DNA of 64,000 bases from Chloroflexota bacterium (GCA_011525385.1 WTGF01000013.1:78364-142363); one strand, 5' to 3'; positions 7,800 to 16,436 are shown, counted from the first letter of the stretch. Translations and numbers: made by a program. Notes: generated from the letters alone by a model not told the origin.

Positions 7800-8924
7800 C
7801 TAGGCCAAGTGCTTCTTGACGACAGCCTCGTCCAACTCGATACCCAAGCCCGGGGCTGTCGGCGGCGTTATCGACCCATTCTTGAAGCGAATGGGTTCTT
7901 TGAATATGTCATTGTGCAGGCTGTCCCCATTGTACTCTTGAATGAGGAAATTTGGAGAACAGGCGTCAAGTTGCACAGCAGCGGCGGCGGCAACCGGCCC
8001 ACAGTACATGTGGGGGGCAATCATGGCGTAGTAGGACTCTGCCATGCCAGCGATTTTCTTCGACTCCAGGATGCCGCCGCACTGCCCCACATCGAGTTGA
8101 ATAATCTGCGCGGCTTGTTTCTTGAGCAAATCGGCGAACTCGAATTTAGTTGCCAGGCGTTCGCCGCTGGCAATGGGAATGCTGGTATGCGCGGCGACAC
8201 GGGCCATTTCGTCAATATTTTCCGGCGGTACGGGTTCCTCAAACCAAAACGGGCTGAACTCCTCCAACTCTTTTGCCACACGAATGGCAACAGCGGTGCT
8301 GAACTGTCCGTGAGTCCCGATGCCTATTTCCAATTCGTCGCCCACGGCAGCGCGGATGGCTTTGAAAATCTTGGCCACATGACGAATCGTTTTCAAAGAG
8401 AAGTCGCGTGGATGTGGAAAGATCGGCGTAAAAGGATCGAATTTGCAAGCGGTGTTTCCCTCTTCCACCAGCTTTATCGCAATTTCACCGGCTTTCTCAG
8501 GGTTTTCCCAAATGCCCTCCGTTGGCATGTAGGCATAGGCTCGCAACTGATCATGCACCTGTCCCCCCAGCAGGTTGTATATGGGTTGATTAGTGGCTTT
8601 GCCCACAATATCCCACAGGGCCATTTCGATGGCGCTAAGGGCTGGCGTCATGTCAAGGCCGGGATGGCGATAGTCATGCCGGGAGGCGTATATCGCTTGC
8701 CACAGCCCTTCGATCTGAAAAGGACTGTTGCCGATAACAAACTGCTGACAGAGATCCTCGATCAAGCCGATTTGCGGGCGCAGATTAAGGGCATGGCCGG
8801 TTGGTCGTTCGCCCAAGCCAGTGATGCCTTCATCGGTGGTCAGCTGGATGAAGAGCCAGTATCGGCCGCCGCGGTACGGGGCGATATTGCTGATAGGAAT
8901 CGTTTTGACCCCGGTCACTTTCAT
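7800..8924 (-). CDS. Enolase-superfamily dehydratase (mandelate racemase/muconate lactonizing type)
   Basis: A 374-residue protein with an AAGGAG box 9 nt before the ATG. It has the N-terminal capping domain (residues 1-120, PALSAIEMALWDIVGKATNQPI) and a TIM barrel. In the barrel Glu229/Glu230 (WFEEPVPPENIDE), Glu255 (IASGERLATK), Asp278 and His305 (IAPHMYCGP) match the family's metal-binding and catalytic positions. Lys161 (CKFDPF) fits the barrel strand-2 base. Oddly, the segment ELEIGIGTHGQF has Gly203 where sugar-acid dehydratases such as galactonate dehydratase have the first metal-ligand Asp (their motif is DFHGR). Either this subgroup uses another ligand or its chemistry has changed. 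It probably dehydrates or isomerises a sugar acid and is the first gene of a two-gene operon with the lyase. Confidence 0.82.
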   Translation of the reverse strand: MKVTGVKTIPISNIAPYRGGRYWLFIQLTTDEGITGLGERPTGHALNLRPQIGLIEDLCQQFVIGNSPFQIEGLWQAIYASRHDYRHPGLDMTPALSAIEMALWDIVGKATNQPIYNLLGGQVHDQLRAYAYMPTEGIWENPEKAGEIAIKLVEEGNTACKFDPFTPIFPHPRDFSLKTIRHVAKIFKAIRAAVGDELEIGIGTHGQFSTAVAIRVAKELEEFSPFWFEEPVPPENIDEMARVAAHTSIPIASGERLATKFEFADLLKKQAAQIIQLDVGQCGGILESKKIAGMAESYYAMIAPHMYCGPVAAAAAVQLDACSPNFLIQEYNGDSLHNDIFKEPIRFKNGSITPPTAPGLGIELDEAVVKKHLA

Positions 8925-9059
8925 AGCGCTATGCTCCTTTCAAAATGATGTTATTTGGCGGACAGTTTCTATTCGTCGGGTGATCCATCGGACTAGTTGA
9001 GATTGTATCCCATTCCTCGGGCAGTTGATTAAATGGCGCGGGACTTCGATGAGCGCAAG

Positions 9060-9136
9060 TCGTCCTCAAATACTGGGAAATTGCCCTTAAGTTGCCCTCT
9101 TTTTTGCCAACAGTGTAGATACAGTATGTATACGGG
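9060..9136. repeat. Intergenic element shared with 28440-28507
   Basis: The stretch from TCGTCCTC to ATACAGTATGTATACGGG matches 28440-28507, including an identical 18-nt end. Both copies lie about 140 bp upstream of a minus-strand gene (enolase homologue here, PPK2 there) and contain ATACAGTATGTAT, a small palindrome with arms ATACA/TGTAT. It could be a regulatory site or part of a small mobile repeat. Confidence 0.65.
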
Positions 9137-9149
9137 GGGGGGGGGGGGG
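9134..9149. repeat. Run of 16 guanines
   Basis: An uninterrupted G16 tract followed by TACCCCCTCCCCC. Such tracts slip during replication and sequencing, so its length may be uncertain. It directly adjoins the repeated element at 9060-9136. Confidence 0.8.
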
Positions 9150-9365
9150 TACCCCCTCCCCCAGATCTGAGGACATGAGCGCCTGCTTTTGGACAACGTC
9201 TCTTCGGTTGGACCGGGCGGCTGCGGAGACGCGATGATGGCGCAACGTCGAAGGATACAGCAAGGCGGGGAGAAACGGGCGACTATATGGTCGCGGTTTC
9301 GACATAGAAAGTCATGCAAAAAAGCGAGCCATGCAGGGGCGACCAATCTGACTCTGTTGAAATAC

Positions 9366-9480
9366 AGCCCTCATCCCCCGGCCCCTTCTCCCACAAGGGG
9401 AGAAGGGGAGTCTTGTGACCCGTATTGAGCCCTTTAAGCCCCTCTCCCTTTATGGGAGAGGGGTTTGGGGTGAGGGTCTA
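9366..9480. repeat. Paired REP-like hairpins, GC-rich
   Basis: Two hairpins stand side by side: CCCCTTCTCCC with its complement (9382-9408) and CCCCTCTCCC with GGGAGAGGGG (9439-9463). Related units recur at 31.0, 53.6, 55.7 and 60.5 kb. The remainder of the gap 8925-9768 holds no gene that I can support; AGACACCCTGGAG near 9560 recurs near 31020. Confidence 0.75.
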
Positions 9481-9768
9481 GGCGGTTCTTCAACAGAGTC
9501 AATCTGGTCCCCCGCTGCCTCCGCGACTTGTGGTTTCGGGCGACATGGTACTGCGCGTAGACACCCTGGAGGAGGTCAGTCGCTCCTACCAAACTGTTGG
9601 TATTTCGGGTTAAGGATCTCATGTCGAGGACCGGACAAAAGTGTTTTAAGCGAAAAGGCTACACTACCCAATGCCTTGCATATGAGAGTAAGATTTCAGT
9701 AGAGACTTACTGACATCACGCTTTGGGGACGCCTAACAAGGCTGGTGCCGGAGGAGAGAAAAGCAATC

Positions 9769-10797
9769 ATGGCCCACGAAGCAACCTGGCACGCCAATCT
9801 AAAGGTACGGCTGCGTCGTCTGCGCTTGTCAAAAAATATGAGACGCCTGGTGCGTGAAACGAAGTTGACCTCCGATGACTTCATCCATCCGCTCTTTGTG
9901 CGCCATGGCCAGGGTATCAAGCTGCCGGTTGAATCGCTGCCCGGCAAGCACCAGTTATCCGTGGACAACCTGGCAGCCGAAGTGCGGGAAATATCCGCGC
10001 TTGGCATCCCGGCGGTCATTCTCTTCGGCATCCCGGAACACAAAGACTGGCGCGGTTCGGACAATTTCGCGGAAGACGGCATTGTTCCCCAAGCAATCCG
10101 CGCCATTAAGGATACCGATCCCGACCTCCTGGTCATATCGGATATGTGTTTCTGCCAATATACCGATCACGGGCACTGCGGCATCATCAATACGCCTGAT
10201 AACCCACATTACGATCCGGCCTTGCCCCAGGGTTACTTGCACAATGATCATACCCTGGATCTGCTGCAGCAAGCTTCGCTGGCGCATGCCCGGGCCGGGG
10301 CCGATATCATCGCGCCATCCGGCATGATAGACGGCATGGTCGCGGCAATACGATCGGCTTTGGACAGCGACGGCGCCCAGCATGTCCCCATTATGAGTTA
10401 CATCAAGTACGCCAGCGCCTTTTACGGTCCCTTCCGCGACGCGGCCGAGAGCGCGCCGCAATTCGGCGACCGCAGCCAATATCAAATGGACCCGGCCAAC
10501 CAGCGCGAGGCCTTCAAGGAGATAGCGCTGGATATCGAAGAGGGCGCCGATATCATCATGATCAAACCGGCGTTGCCCAATCTCGATGTGCTCAGCCACC
10601 TGCGGGAGAATTACACGGTGCCAGCAGCGGCTTATCAAGTCAGCGGCGAATACGCCATGATCCACGCGGCCGCTCAGCGCGGCTGGATCGACCTGGAACG
10701 GGCCGCACTGGAAAGCCTGACTTGCATCAAACGGGCGGGGGCCGACATGATCATCAGCTATTTTGCCAAAGACGCCCTCAAGTGGCTGGACGCTTGA
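9769..10797 (+). CDS. hemB: Delta-aminolevulinic acid dehydratase (porphobilinogen synthase)
   Basis: A 342-residue cytosolic enzyme that condenses two 5-aminolevulinate molecules to porphobilinogen in tetrapyrrole synthesis. I chose the ATG at 9769, although a GTG lies in frame at 9745; the GGAGG sequence falls between them. The zinc-site motif DMCFCQYTDHGHC supplies Cys127, Cys129 and Cys137. The two active-site lysines are Lys213 (MSYIKYASAFYGPFRDA) and Lys266 (IIMIKPALPNLD). The usual closing block AYQVSGEYAMI is present. Length is typical. It is not part of a heme operon here: the neighbours are a repeat-filled gap upstream and a convergent SulP transporter downstream. Assignment is very secure. 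Confidence 0.97.
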   Translation: MAHEATWHANLKVRLRRLRLSKNMRRLVRETKLTSDDFIHPLFVRHGQGIKLPVESLPGKHQLSVDNLAAEVREISALGIPAVILFGIPEHKDWRGSDNFAEDGIVPQAIRAIKDTDPDLLVISDMCFCQYTDHGHCGIINTPDNPHYDPALPQGYLHNDHTLDLLQQASLAHARAGADIIAPSGMIDGMVAAIRSALDSDGAQHVPIMSYIKYASAFYGPFRDAAESAPQFGDRSQYQMDPANQREAFKEIALDIEEGADIIMIKPALPNLDVLSHLRENYTVPAAAYQVSGEYAMIHAAAQRGWIDLERAALESLTCIKRAGADMIISYFAKDALKWLDA

Positions 10798-10819
10798 AAC
10801 AATCGACGAATACGTCGCC

Positions 10820-10833
10820 GGGCACCGGTGCCC
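10820..10833. terminator. Palindrome between convergent hemB and SulP genes
   Basis: GGGCACCGGTGCCC is a perfect 14-bp palindrome in the gap between two convergent genes. It lacks a T tract; a bidirectional terminator is plausible. Confidence 0.4.
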
Positions 10834-10881
10834 GCTCCAAATCAATCATTCCTTGACTTGGCGCGAAGGCCCCGTTTGGCC

Positions 10882-13137
10882 TCAGTCCAGCAATTCCTGA
10901 ATGACGCGATTGCTGGACGACAGGCGATCCGACAGTACGCAAGAGATGAGAATGTGGATGGCCGACGCGGTCCCCGGATGCGACTCTTCCATGCGGCGCA
11001 GCGCCTTGTGGCTGAGCCGCTGCAACACGCCAGCCTCGGTCACAACGACGGAGGCGCTACGCGCTTTGTTCAAATAGAACCCGACTTCTCCGATGACCGT
11101 GCCGGCGGTCATGCTGCGCAAGCGCAAAAGGCCTTCGTCTGGCAAGCGCAACAGCACATCCACACGGCCGGTCTCTATGAAATACAGGGCGTCGGACTCG
11201 TCGCCTTGTTTGAAGACCGCGTCGCCAACCTCCGTCTCTATAAGCTCCAGATAGCTGTGCAAGGCGCTGAGGTCGCGACTTTTGATCATCGCATGTTGGG
11301 CGAGTTGCTCTTCCACCGTGACGCGGGCGCTGTCCAGCAAATCCGCCTCCGCCAGCAACGCGTTCTCGCACCATTCCAGGGCATGATCCAGGTCGCTAAA
11401 GAGCGAAGGCGTCCCGGACTTCCGCTCCGCGATGCCAGCATCCTCCAACACCGGCTGCAGATGGGGCAGGACATTCGAAAGCAACAGGTTAATACCATGT
11501 TGATCCGCGAGCCTTTTCAGTTTGTCAAAGTCGTGGATTGTTGAGTAATCGAAGCCGCTTACAGACTTGAAGTCGAGAATGAGATACTGTATCGGCTCGG
11601 CTTCTCTATCCGTGATGCGCTGCTTGACATGTTCGTAGAAGCGGTAGGCGCTGCCAAAGAATATGAAGCCCCGCAGCCGCAAGATCAGGATCTTGTCACC
11701 CTTGTTCTGCAGCAATTGATTCTGCGCGAAGGATCTATCGAGATTGCTGCGGTGGAAGTCCCCGGCAAACTCCTGTTTGATAACGTCCATCCGACTGTAT
11801 TCCAAGACAAAGAAAGTGATCGCCACCACCATGCCAACGGCGATACCCGTCAACAAGCCGAAATAAGCCGTGACCAAGGCAATGACCACAATGACGGCAT
11901 AATCCTGGCGCGGCAGCTTGGACCAACTATCCAGCAGCCATTCCTTCATGAATTGCAAGCCAAAATACACCATCAGTCCGGCGGGAATGAAACGCGGAAC
12001 AAGCGAGTATAATTCGCTGCCGAAAACGAGCGTCAGCCCGAACATCAGCGCGAGAATGAGACCCACCAGCCGCCCATAGACGCCGGTTGCATGCACCAGC
12101 GAGGCCGATATGGGGCCGTGATAGGCTATAAAGCCGCCACCCGACGCGCCCGCGGCGATATTGGCGATGCCATTGACCGTACATTCGCGATTGAAATCCA
12201 GTTCGCGCTTGACGATCAGTTCCTGCGCGCTGACTCTAAAAAACAGGTTAAGCGCGCAGACGACTATCAGGGTCACAATACCGCCGGCGCTCGCGGCGAC
12301 CATGGCCGGACTAATCCGTGCGATAGCGCCTAAATCAGGCAACTGCCAGGTTATCGCGCCTGACACTTCCGGCAGGAACCAGCCGGTCTCGGCTAGGACA
12401 TTTACATCTTCGGCGCTTAGGAAGAGCCAGAGATAAAACAGAATAAAAGACACAACGATAAATCCCGGCAAAACCAGCGAACTCTTGATGCGGGCCCGCA
12501 GCCCGAGGATGCACAGGGCAAATATTATGCCCGGCAACCAGCGGGAGAATACCGCGGGCTCCAAGAGAATGGGCAAGGACTTCAAGTTGAGCTTAAGATC
12601 AACCAGAACGGAGAAACCGGCATTAATAATGAGCCAACCCAAACCCGCCATAAAGCCACCGATGATGGGATAGGGAATGTAGCGGATCAAGCCCCCGGCG
12701 CGCATAAGGCCGAACAGCAACAGGAAGCCCCCGGTAATCACCGAAGACAGCATGATCATCAGATACACCACAGCAAACAACTCATCCGGCGGCATATCGG
12801 CTGGCGCGGCGCTGATCACGCTGGCGGCGATCATGCCCTGGATCACCACCGTCGGGCTCTGCGGGATTACCAGCGTCGCGTGGTCCGAGCTGAAGAGCGA
12901 GGTAACAATAACCGCGACGATTTCACTGACGAAAACAATAGCAAGCCCGGCGGCAAAGTAACCCGCCAACTCGCCTTGGAACACCAACCTGACGTAGGCC
13001 GGCATCGCGCTCGCCATGAGCAGCCAGATAGTGGCGCTGACGAGCAGGCTTCGTAGAATAAGCGAAGGCTGGAGCGCGACCTTTATGCTTTCGCGAAGGC
13101 TCCGATCAGGCTTGTCGAAAGAAGCAAGTTGTTCCAT
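10882..13137 (-). CDS. SulP-family anion transporter with STAS and cyclic-nucleotide-binding domains
   Basis: A 751-residue inner-membrane protein. Residues about 20-440 are a SulP/SLC26 transport core with many hydrophobic helices (VIPQSPTVVIQGMIAASV, IPYPIIGGFMAGLGWLI, ECTVNGIANIAAGASGGG are typical blocks). A STAS domain follows at about 470-590 (ILILRLRGFIFFGSAYRFYE, then LILDFKSVSGFDYSTI). Residues about 620-740 form a CNBD fold (VFKQGDESDALYFIETGRVD, then AGTVIGEVGFYLNKARSASV). SulP proteins carry sulfate, bicarbonate or other anions and some have this CNBD tail. The tail suggests control by a cyclic nucleotide, though it is not shown that the ligand pocket is functional. The gene is transcribed alone, divergent from the PhyH cluster. 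Confidence 0.92.
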   Translation of the reverse strand: MEQLASFDKPDRSLRESIKVALQPSLILRSLLVSATIWLLMASAMPAYVRLVFQGELAGYFAAGLAIVFVSEIVAVIVTSLFSSDHATLVIPQSPTVVIQGMIAASVISAAPADMPPDELFAVVYLMIMLSSVITGGFLLLFGLMRAGGLIRYIPYPIIGGFMAGLGWLIINAGFSVLVDLKLNLKSLPILLEPAVFSRWLPGIIFALCILGLRARIKSSLVLPGFIVVSFILFYLWLFLSAEDVNVLAETGWFLPEVSGAITWQLPDLGAIARISPAMVAASAGGIVTLIVVCALNLFFRVSAQELIVKRELDFNRECTVNGIANIAAGASGGGFIAYHGPISASLVHATGVYGRLVGLILALMFGLTLVFGSELYSLVPRFIPAGLMVYFGLQFMKEWLLDSWSKLPRQDYAVIVVIALVTAYFGLLTGIAVGMVVAITFFVLEYSRMDVIKQEFAGDFHRSNLDRSFAQNQLLQNKGDKILILRLRGFIFFGSAYRFYEHVKQRITDREAEPIQYLILDFKSVSGFDYSTIHDFDKLKRLADQHGINLLLSNVLPHLQPVLEDAGIAERKSGTPSLFSDLDHALEWCENALLAEADLLDSARVTVEEQLAQHAMIKSRDLSALHSYLELIETEVGDAVFKQGDESDALYFIETGRVDVLLRLPDEGLLRLRSMTAGTVIGEVGFYLNKARSASVVVTEAGVLQRLSHKALRRMEESHPGTASAIHILISCVLSDRLSSSNRVIQELLD

Positions 13138-13258
13138 ATCGGACGGGTATCGTGTTTGACGGATCGTTAATGTACTTTACCACCAATCTGTCAGTCCTGT
13201 GAACCTGTCGCGAATATACAATGGCCACTGCCCCAGATCGCGCCGCGGAGCGCTTGTT

Positions 13259-13287
13259 TTGGATTGTTGCCGGAACCGTGTTATCCT
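13259..13287 (+). promoter_or_regulatory. Sigma70-type promoter of PhyH copy 1
   Basis: TTGGAT (13259-13264), a 17-nt spacer, and TATCCT (13282-13287). The same arrangement with closely matching flanks recurs at 14512-14540 before copy 2, which supports it as a real, duplicated promoter. Confidence 0.65.
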
Positions 13288-13402
13288 CCGCCTTATGACC
13301 AGCTTGCAGAGCGTGTCCGCGGCAGAGGCGAGGCGGGTACTTGAACATGCTTGCAGGTAGACCGCAGGCTGCCGCAGTCGAGAAGCGCGCAGAAGAGGCA
13401 AA

Positions 13403-14242
13403 ATGAACGACTTTGAGAAATACGAATTTGATCGGCTGGGATATATCGTTATCCCCGACTTCTTAACCGATGACCAGGTGAAAGCGCTCTCTGCCGCGAT
13501 CGACGAGCTGGAAGAAGATGCCTTGGCCCAGTGTGGTCGTCAACCAGACAAAATCAGCGCCATTGGTCTCGAATACCGGCAAGACGCCGAAAGAGGTTAC
13601 TTCGCCAGTGGCGCGCGGGAAGAAGGCAATACCCTCATAATCGAGGATTTCTTCAACGCCGATCCCGTCTTTGACATCTTGATTGATCATCCGCCTACCA
13701 TGGCATACATCCGCGCCATCATCAAGGAGCGCCCGACCGTCAACAACAGCGAGATTCGCATTCGTTATCCCGGCAATCAAACCGGATCGCACATGGGCGG
13801 ACCAGTCGGCCGCAAACATCGCTACTATTACTCGGGCCAAGGCATCGACTGCATGATGGTGCGCATGGTCTATTTCGTACACGATGTAGGTCCGGGGCAG
13901 GGGGAATTCTGCGTCGTGCCGGCCACCCACAAGAGCAATATGCTTTCGCCCTACGAAGGCACAAATCCCGACACGGAACCGGGCATGATCGGTTTGCCGG
14001 TCAAAGCCGGCGACGCCATTTTTTTCACCGAAAACCTGCGCCACGGCGGTTTGACCAACCGATCCAGGCAGACGCGAAAGACCTTGCATGTCGGTTACGG
14101 TCCCTATTGGATGAAATCACAGAACCATAGCACCATGGACGAAGAGCCTAATGTCTTGCCGAGTACCTTCGCCCGCTGGAACGACGCGCAGCGGCTGCTC
14201 TTCCGCGCCCATCGGACGCTGTTGGATAACGCTAAAAAATGA
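13403..14242 (+). CDS. PhyH-like Fe(II)/2-oxoglutarate dioxygenase family protein, copy 1
   Basis: A 279-residue protein with AGAGG just upstream of the ATG. It has the cupin-type PhyH fold: FDRLGYIVIPDFLTDDQ at the N-terminus, DVGPGQGEFCVVPATHKSN in the core, and GDAIFFTENLRHGGLTNRS with the distal iron ligand His214. The proximal motif reads SHMGG: His130 is present, but the Asp normally two residues later is Gly132. PhyH proteins hydroxylate small molecules; loss of this Asp is the hallmark of 2-oxoglutarate halogenases, but it may also be a subgroup feature or mark a changed function. The stop codon overlaps the start of the truncated hydrolase (ATGA). It is a close paralogue, of equal length, of the gene at 14803. 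The substrate is unknown. Confidence 0.85.
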   Translation: MNDFEKYEFDRLGYIVIPDFLTDDQVKALSAAIDELEEDALAQCGRQPDKISAIGLEYRQDAERGYFASGAREEGNTLIIEDFFNADPVFDILIDHPPTMAYIRAIIKERPTVNNSEIRIRYPGNQTGSHMGGPVGRKHRYYYSGQGIDCMMVRMVYFVHDVGPGQGEFCVVPATHKSNMLSPYEGTNPDTEPGMIGLPVKAGDAIFFTENLRHGGLTNRSRQTRKTLHVGYGPYWMKSQNHSTMDEEPNVLPSTFARWNDAQRLLFRAHRTLLDNAKK

Positions 14243-14526
14243 TTGTCATCGAAAGACAGGAAATATGCGGCATCCCCTGCATTACCATCCGCGATACGCG
14301 CGTGGAGCAGGTTCCTGTCATCATCCACTATCATGGTTGGACGGGGGACAAGGGGACGGTCGAGACGCCGGATCAGAGCCTGGCGCAGTTGGCCTCGGTC
14401 GGCTTCCTGGTAGTCGCGCCGGACTGTTTCGAACATGGCGAGCGCCAGACTGATGACTGCTTTCGCGCGCAGTTCAACTACAGGGCGGTCTCGATCCCCG
14501 CCAAGCCCGCTTTGGATTGCTGCTGA
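14239..14526 (+). pseudogene. Truncated alpha/beta hydrolase, remnant of the paralogue at 15642
   Basis: The first 80 residues match the intact hydrolase at 15642 almost position by position (YHGWTGDKGTVE, PDQSLAQLAS, FLVVAPDC, EHGERQTD, FRAQFN). At about 14479 the similarity stops, and 15 unrelated residues lead to a stop codon. The catalytic Ser, Asp and His (Ser120, Asp193, His225 in the intact copy) are all missing, so it cannot be an active hydrolase. The break coincides with the start of the duplicated promoter region of PhyH copy 2. This is what a tandem duplication ending inside the gene would leave. It may still be translated by coupling, as it overlaps the PhyH stop. Confidence 0.85.
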
Positions 14527-14540
14527 AAGAATGTTATCTT
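14512..14540 (+). promoter_or_regulatory. Sigma70-type promoter of PhyH copy 2
   Basis: TTGGAT (14512-14517), a 17-nt spacer, and TATCTT (14535-14540). It is a duplicate of the promoter at 13259. The leader to the start codon is about 147 nt longer than in copy 1. Confidence 0.65.
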
Positions 14541-14802
14541 TATACTTGTGTTGCGATGAGTTCGTCAAAATATGTAAATCTTATACGATGGCATTTCTTG
14601 TTTTCTGATCGCGCTATGCCGGTTGAACAATTGTGTACACACCGCCGCTATGAACCGCCTGTCGAACGGTTTGGCCAGCAGAACCTCACATTTGCGGGGA
14701 CTGTGTGCGACCGCCTGCCAACCGAACGTTCAGCCAACAGCTTGGCGGGCTGATTCTACAAAATCTCGACAAGCAGCTGAGGCGCGAAAAGGAAAGACGA
14801 CT

Positions 14803-15642
14803 ATGAACGATTTTGAAAAATACGAGTTTGACCGACTTGGCTATATCGTAATCCCGAACATTCTAACCGACGCACAGGTTGCGAGCCTGTCCGCCGCGAT
14901 AGACGAAGCGGAAGAGCACGCGCTCGCGCAAGTGGATCGCCCGCCGGACAAAATCAGCGCTTATGGGCTCGAATACCGTCACAACCCCGAAAAAGGCTAT
15001 TTTGTCAGTGGCGCGAGTGGACGGGGCAATACGCTGCTTATCGATGAATTCTTTAATATGGATCCCGCTTTTGATGTCCTCGTCGATCATGCGCCAACCA
15101 TGTCCTACATCCGCGCGATCGTGCAGGAACGACCGACAATCAACAATTCGGAATTACGCATACGTTACCCCGGCAACCAGACCGCTTCACATTGCGGCGG
15201 ACCTGTTGGCTTGAAGCTCCGATACTATTACAACGCGAGCGGGATAAACTGCATGATGGTGAGAATGGTTTACTTTGTGCACGATGTCGGACCGGGCCAA
15301 GGGGAATTCTGTGTGGTGCCCGCTACCCACAAGAGCAATATGGCGTCTCCTTACGAAGGCGCGGATCCCGATAAAGAACCCGGCATGGTTGGCCTGCCGG
15401 TCAAAGCCGGCGACGCCATCTTGTTCACCGAGAACCTGCGCCACGGCGGTTTGACCAACCGATCGCGGCGGACGCGCAAAACGCTGCACGTCGGTTACGG
15501 ACCCTTTTGGTTGAAATCGCAGAATCACAGTACCATGGATGAAGAGCCCTATATCCTGCCAAGTACATTCGCGCGCTATACTGAAAGCCAGCGCATGTTA
15601 TTCCGCTCGCATCAGACCTTGTTCGAGAATGGCAGCAACTGA
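14803..15642 (+). CDS. PhyH-like Fe(II)/2-oxoglutarate dioxygenase family protein, copy 2
   Basis: The ATG at 14803 aligns exactly with the start of copy 1 and has AAGGA about 10 nt upstream; a longer in-frame start at 14623 is unlikely. It is 279 residues, the same length as copy 1, and most blocks are shared (MNDFEKYEFDRLGYIVIP, GDAILFTENLRHGGLTNRS). The proximal iron motif is SHCGG: His130 and Gly132 rather than His and Asp, as in copy 1. The distal His214 is kept. It is translationally coupled to the intact hydrolase gene, whose ATG overlaps its stop. Shared loss of the Asp in both copies argues that it predates the duplication and is not random decay. The reaction and substrate are unknown. 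Confidence 0.86.
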   Translation: MNDFEKYEFDRLGYIVIPNILTDAQVASLSAAIDEAEEHALAQVDRPPDKISAYGLEYRHNPEKGYFVSGASGRGNTLLIDEFFNMDPAFDVLVDHAPTMSYIRAIVQERPTINNSELRIRYPGNQTASHCGGPVGLKLRYYYNASGINCMMVRMVYFVHDVGPGQGEFCVVPATHKSNMASPYEGADPDKEPGMVGLPVKAGDAILFTENLRHGGLTNRSRRTRKTLHVGYGPFWLKSQNHSTMDEEPYILPSTFARYTESQRMLFRSHQTLFENGSN

Positions 15643-16394
15643 TGCTTGAAATCGAGCGGCAGGAACTTGCAGGGATCCCTTGCATCACAATGCGCGACAC
15701 GCGCGTCGACCAGGCGCCGGTCGTCATCCGCTATCATGGCTGGACCGGGGACAAGGGGACGGTCGAGAGCCCGGACCAAAGCCTGGCGCAACTGGCATCA
15801 GCCGGATTTCTGGTTGTCGCTCCGGACTGTTACGAACATGGCGAGCGCCAGACTGATAACTGGTTCCGCGCGCAATTCAACGGCTGGGCCTTCATCTGTG
15901 AAGCGATGGACAAAACGCGGCAGGAGGCAGGGGCGCTCTTCGACGCGGTTATGGCTTTGCCCTTCAGTTCCGAGGGTCGCCCGCAAGTGGCGGGCGGATC
16001 CATGGGCGGGCTAATCGCGCAGATGGTCTTCGCCGAAAATCCGGCTTTTGTCTCGATGGTATCGGTCGTCGGGCGCTCAAGTTTTTATCAGGCCGATGAA
16101 TGGTGCCGGGCCGCGCAACAGGGCACTTGGCCCGATGACTGGTGCGCGGCATACGCGACCCAATCACATCCGGAACGCTTTAGCGATCGGCCGGTCTTGT
16201 TCATTGACGGCGGTCTCGATACCGATTGCCCGGCGGCGGTCAATGCGGAAACGGCGCGCTTGATCAATGCAAAGGGCGGGCAAGCGGAACATTTCGTGGA
16301 TCTGAACTCCGGTCACGGATTCTCGCCACTCATGCGAAGGAAGTTCCTTGACTGGCTGGTAGCGCACGGACAGCCTCCCTTGCTGGCCGGTTAG
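15642..16394 (+). CDS. Alpha/beta hydrolase (dienelactone hydrolase / prolyl oligopeptidase-like)
   Basis: A 250-residue cytosolic enzyme whose ATG overlaps the PhyH copy 2 stop by one base. The catalytic triad is visible: Ser120 in the nucleophile elbow GGSMGG, Asp193 in DGGLDTDC and His225 in SGHGFSP. The oxyanion region YHGWTGDKG follows the third strand. Such enzymes split esters, lactones or amides. Tight coupling to PhyH in both copies of the duplication suggests that the two proteins act on the same compound: oxidation, or halogenation if the HxG motif is real, followed by hydrolysis. No signal peptide is seen. The substrate is unknown. Confidence 0.86.
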   Translation: MLEIERQELAGIPCITMRDTRVDQAPVVIRYHGWTGDKGTVESPDQSLAQLASAGFLVVAPDCYEHGERQTDNWFRAQFNGWAFICEAMDKTRQEAGALFDAVMALPFSSEGRPQVAGGSMGGLIAQMVFAENPAFVSMVSVVGRSSFYQADEWCRAAQQGTWPDDWCAAYATQSHPERFSDRPVLFIDGGLDTDCPAAVNAETARLINAKGGQAEHFVDLNSGHGFSPLMRRKFLDWLVAHGQPPLLAG

Positions 16395-16436
16395 ACCTGC
16401 TTCACCAGTGAATGGATTCCAGAGGAGAAACAGGAA

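Noticed and set aside
14623..14802. N-terminal extension of 60 residues on PhyH copy 2
   Set aside because: It reads through the leader, has no counterpart in copy 1, and the ATG at 14803 aligns with the copy 1 start and has a ribosome binding site.
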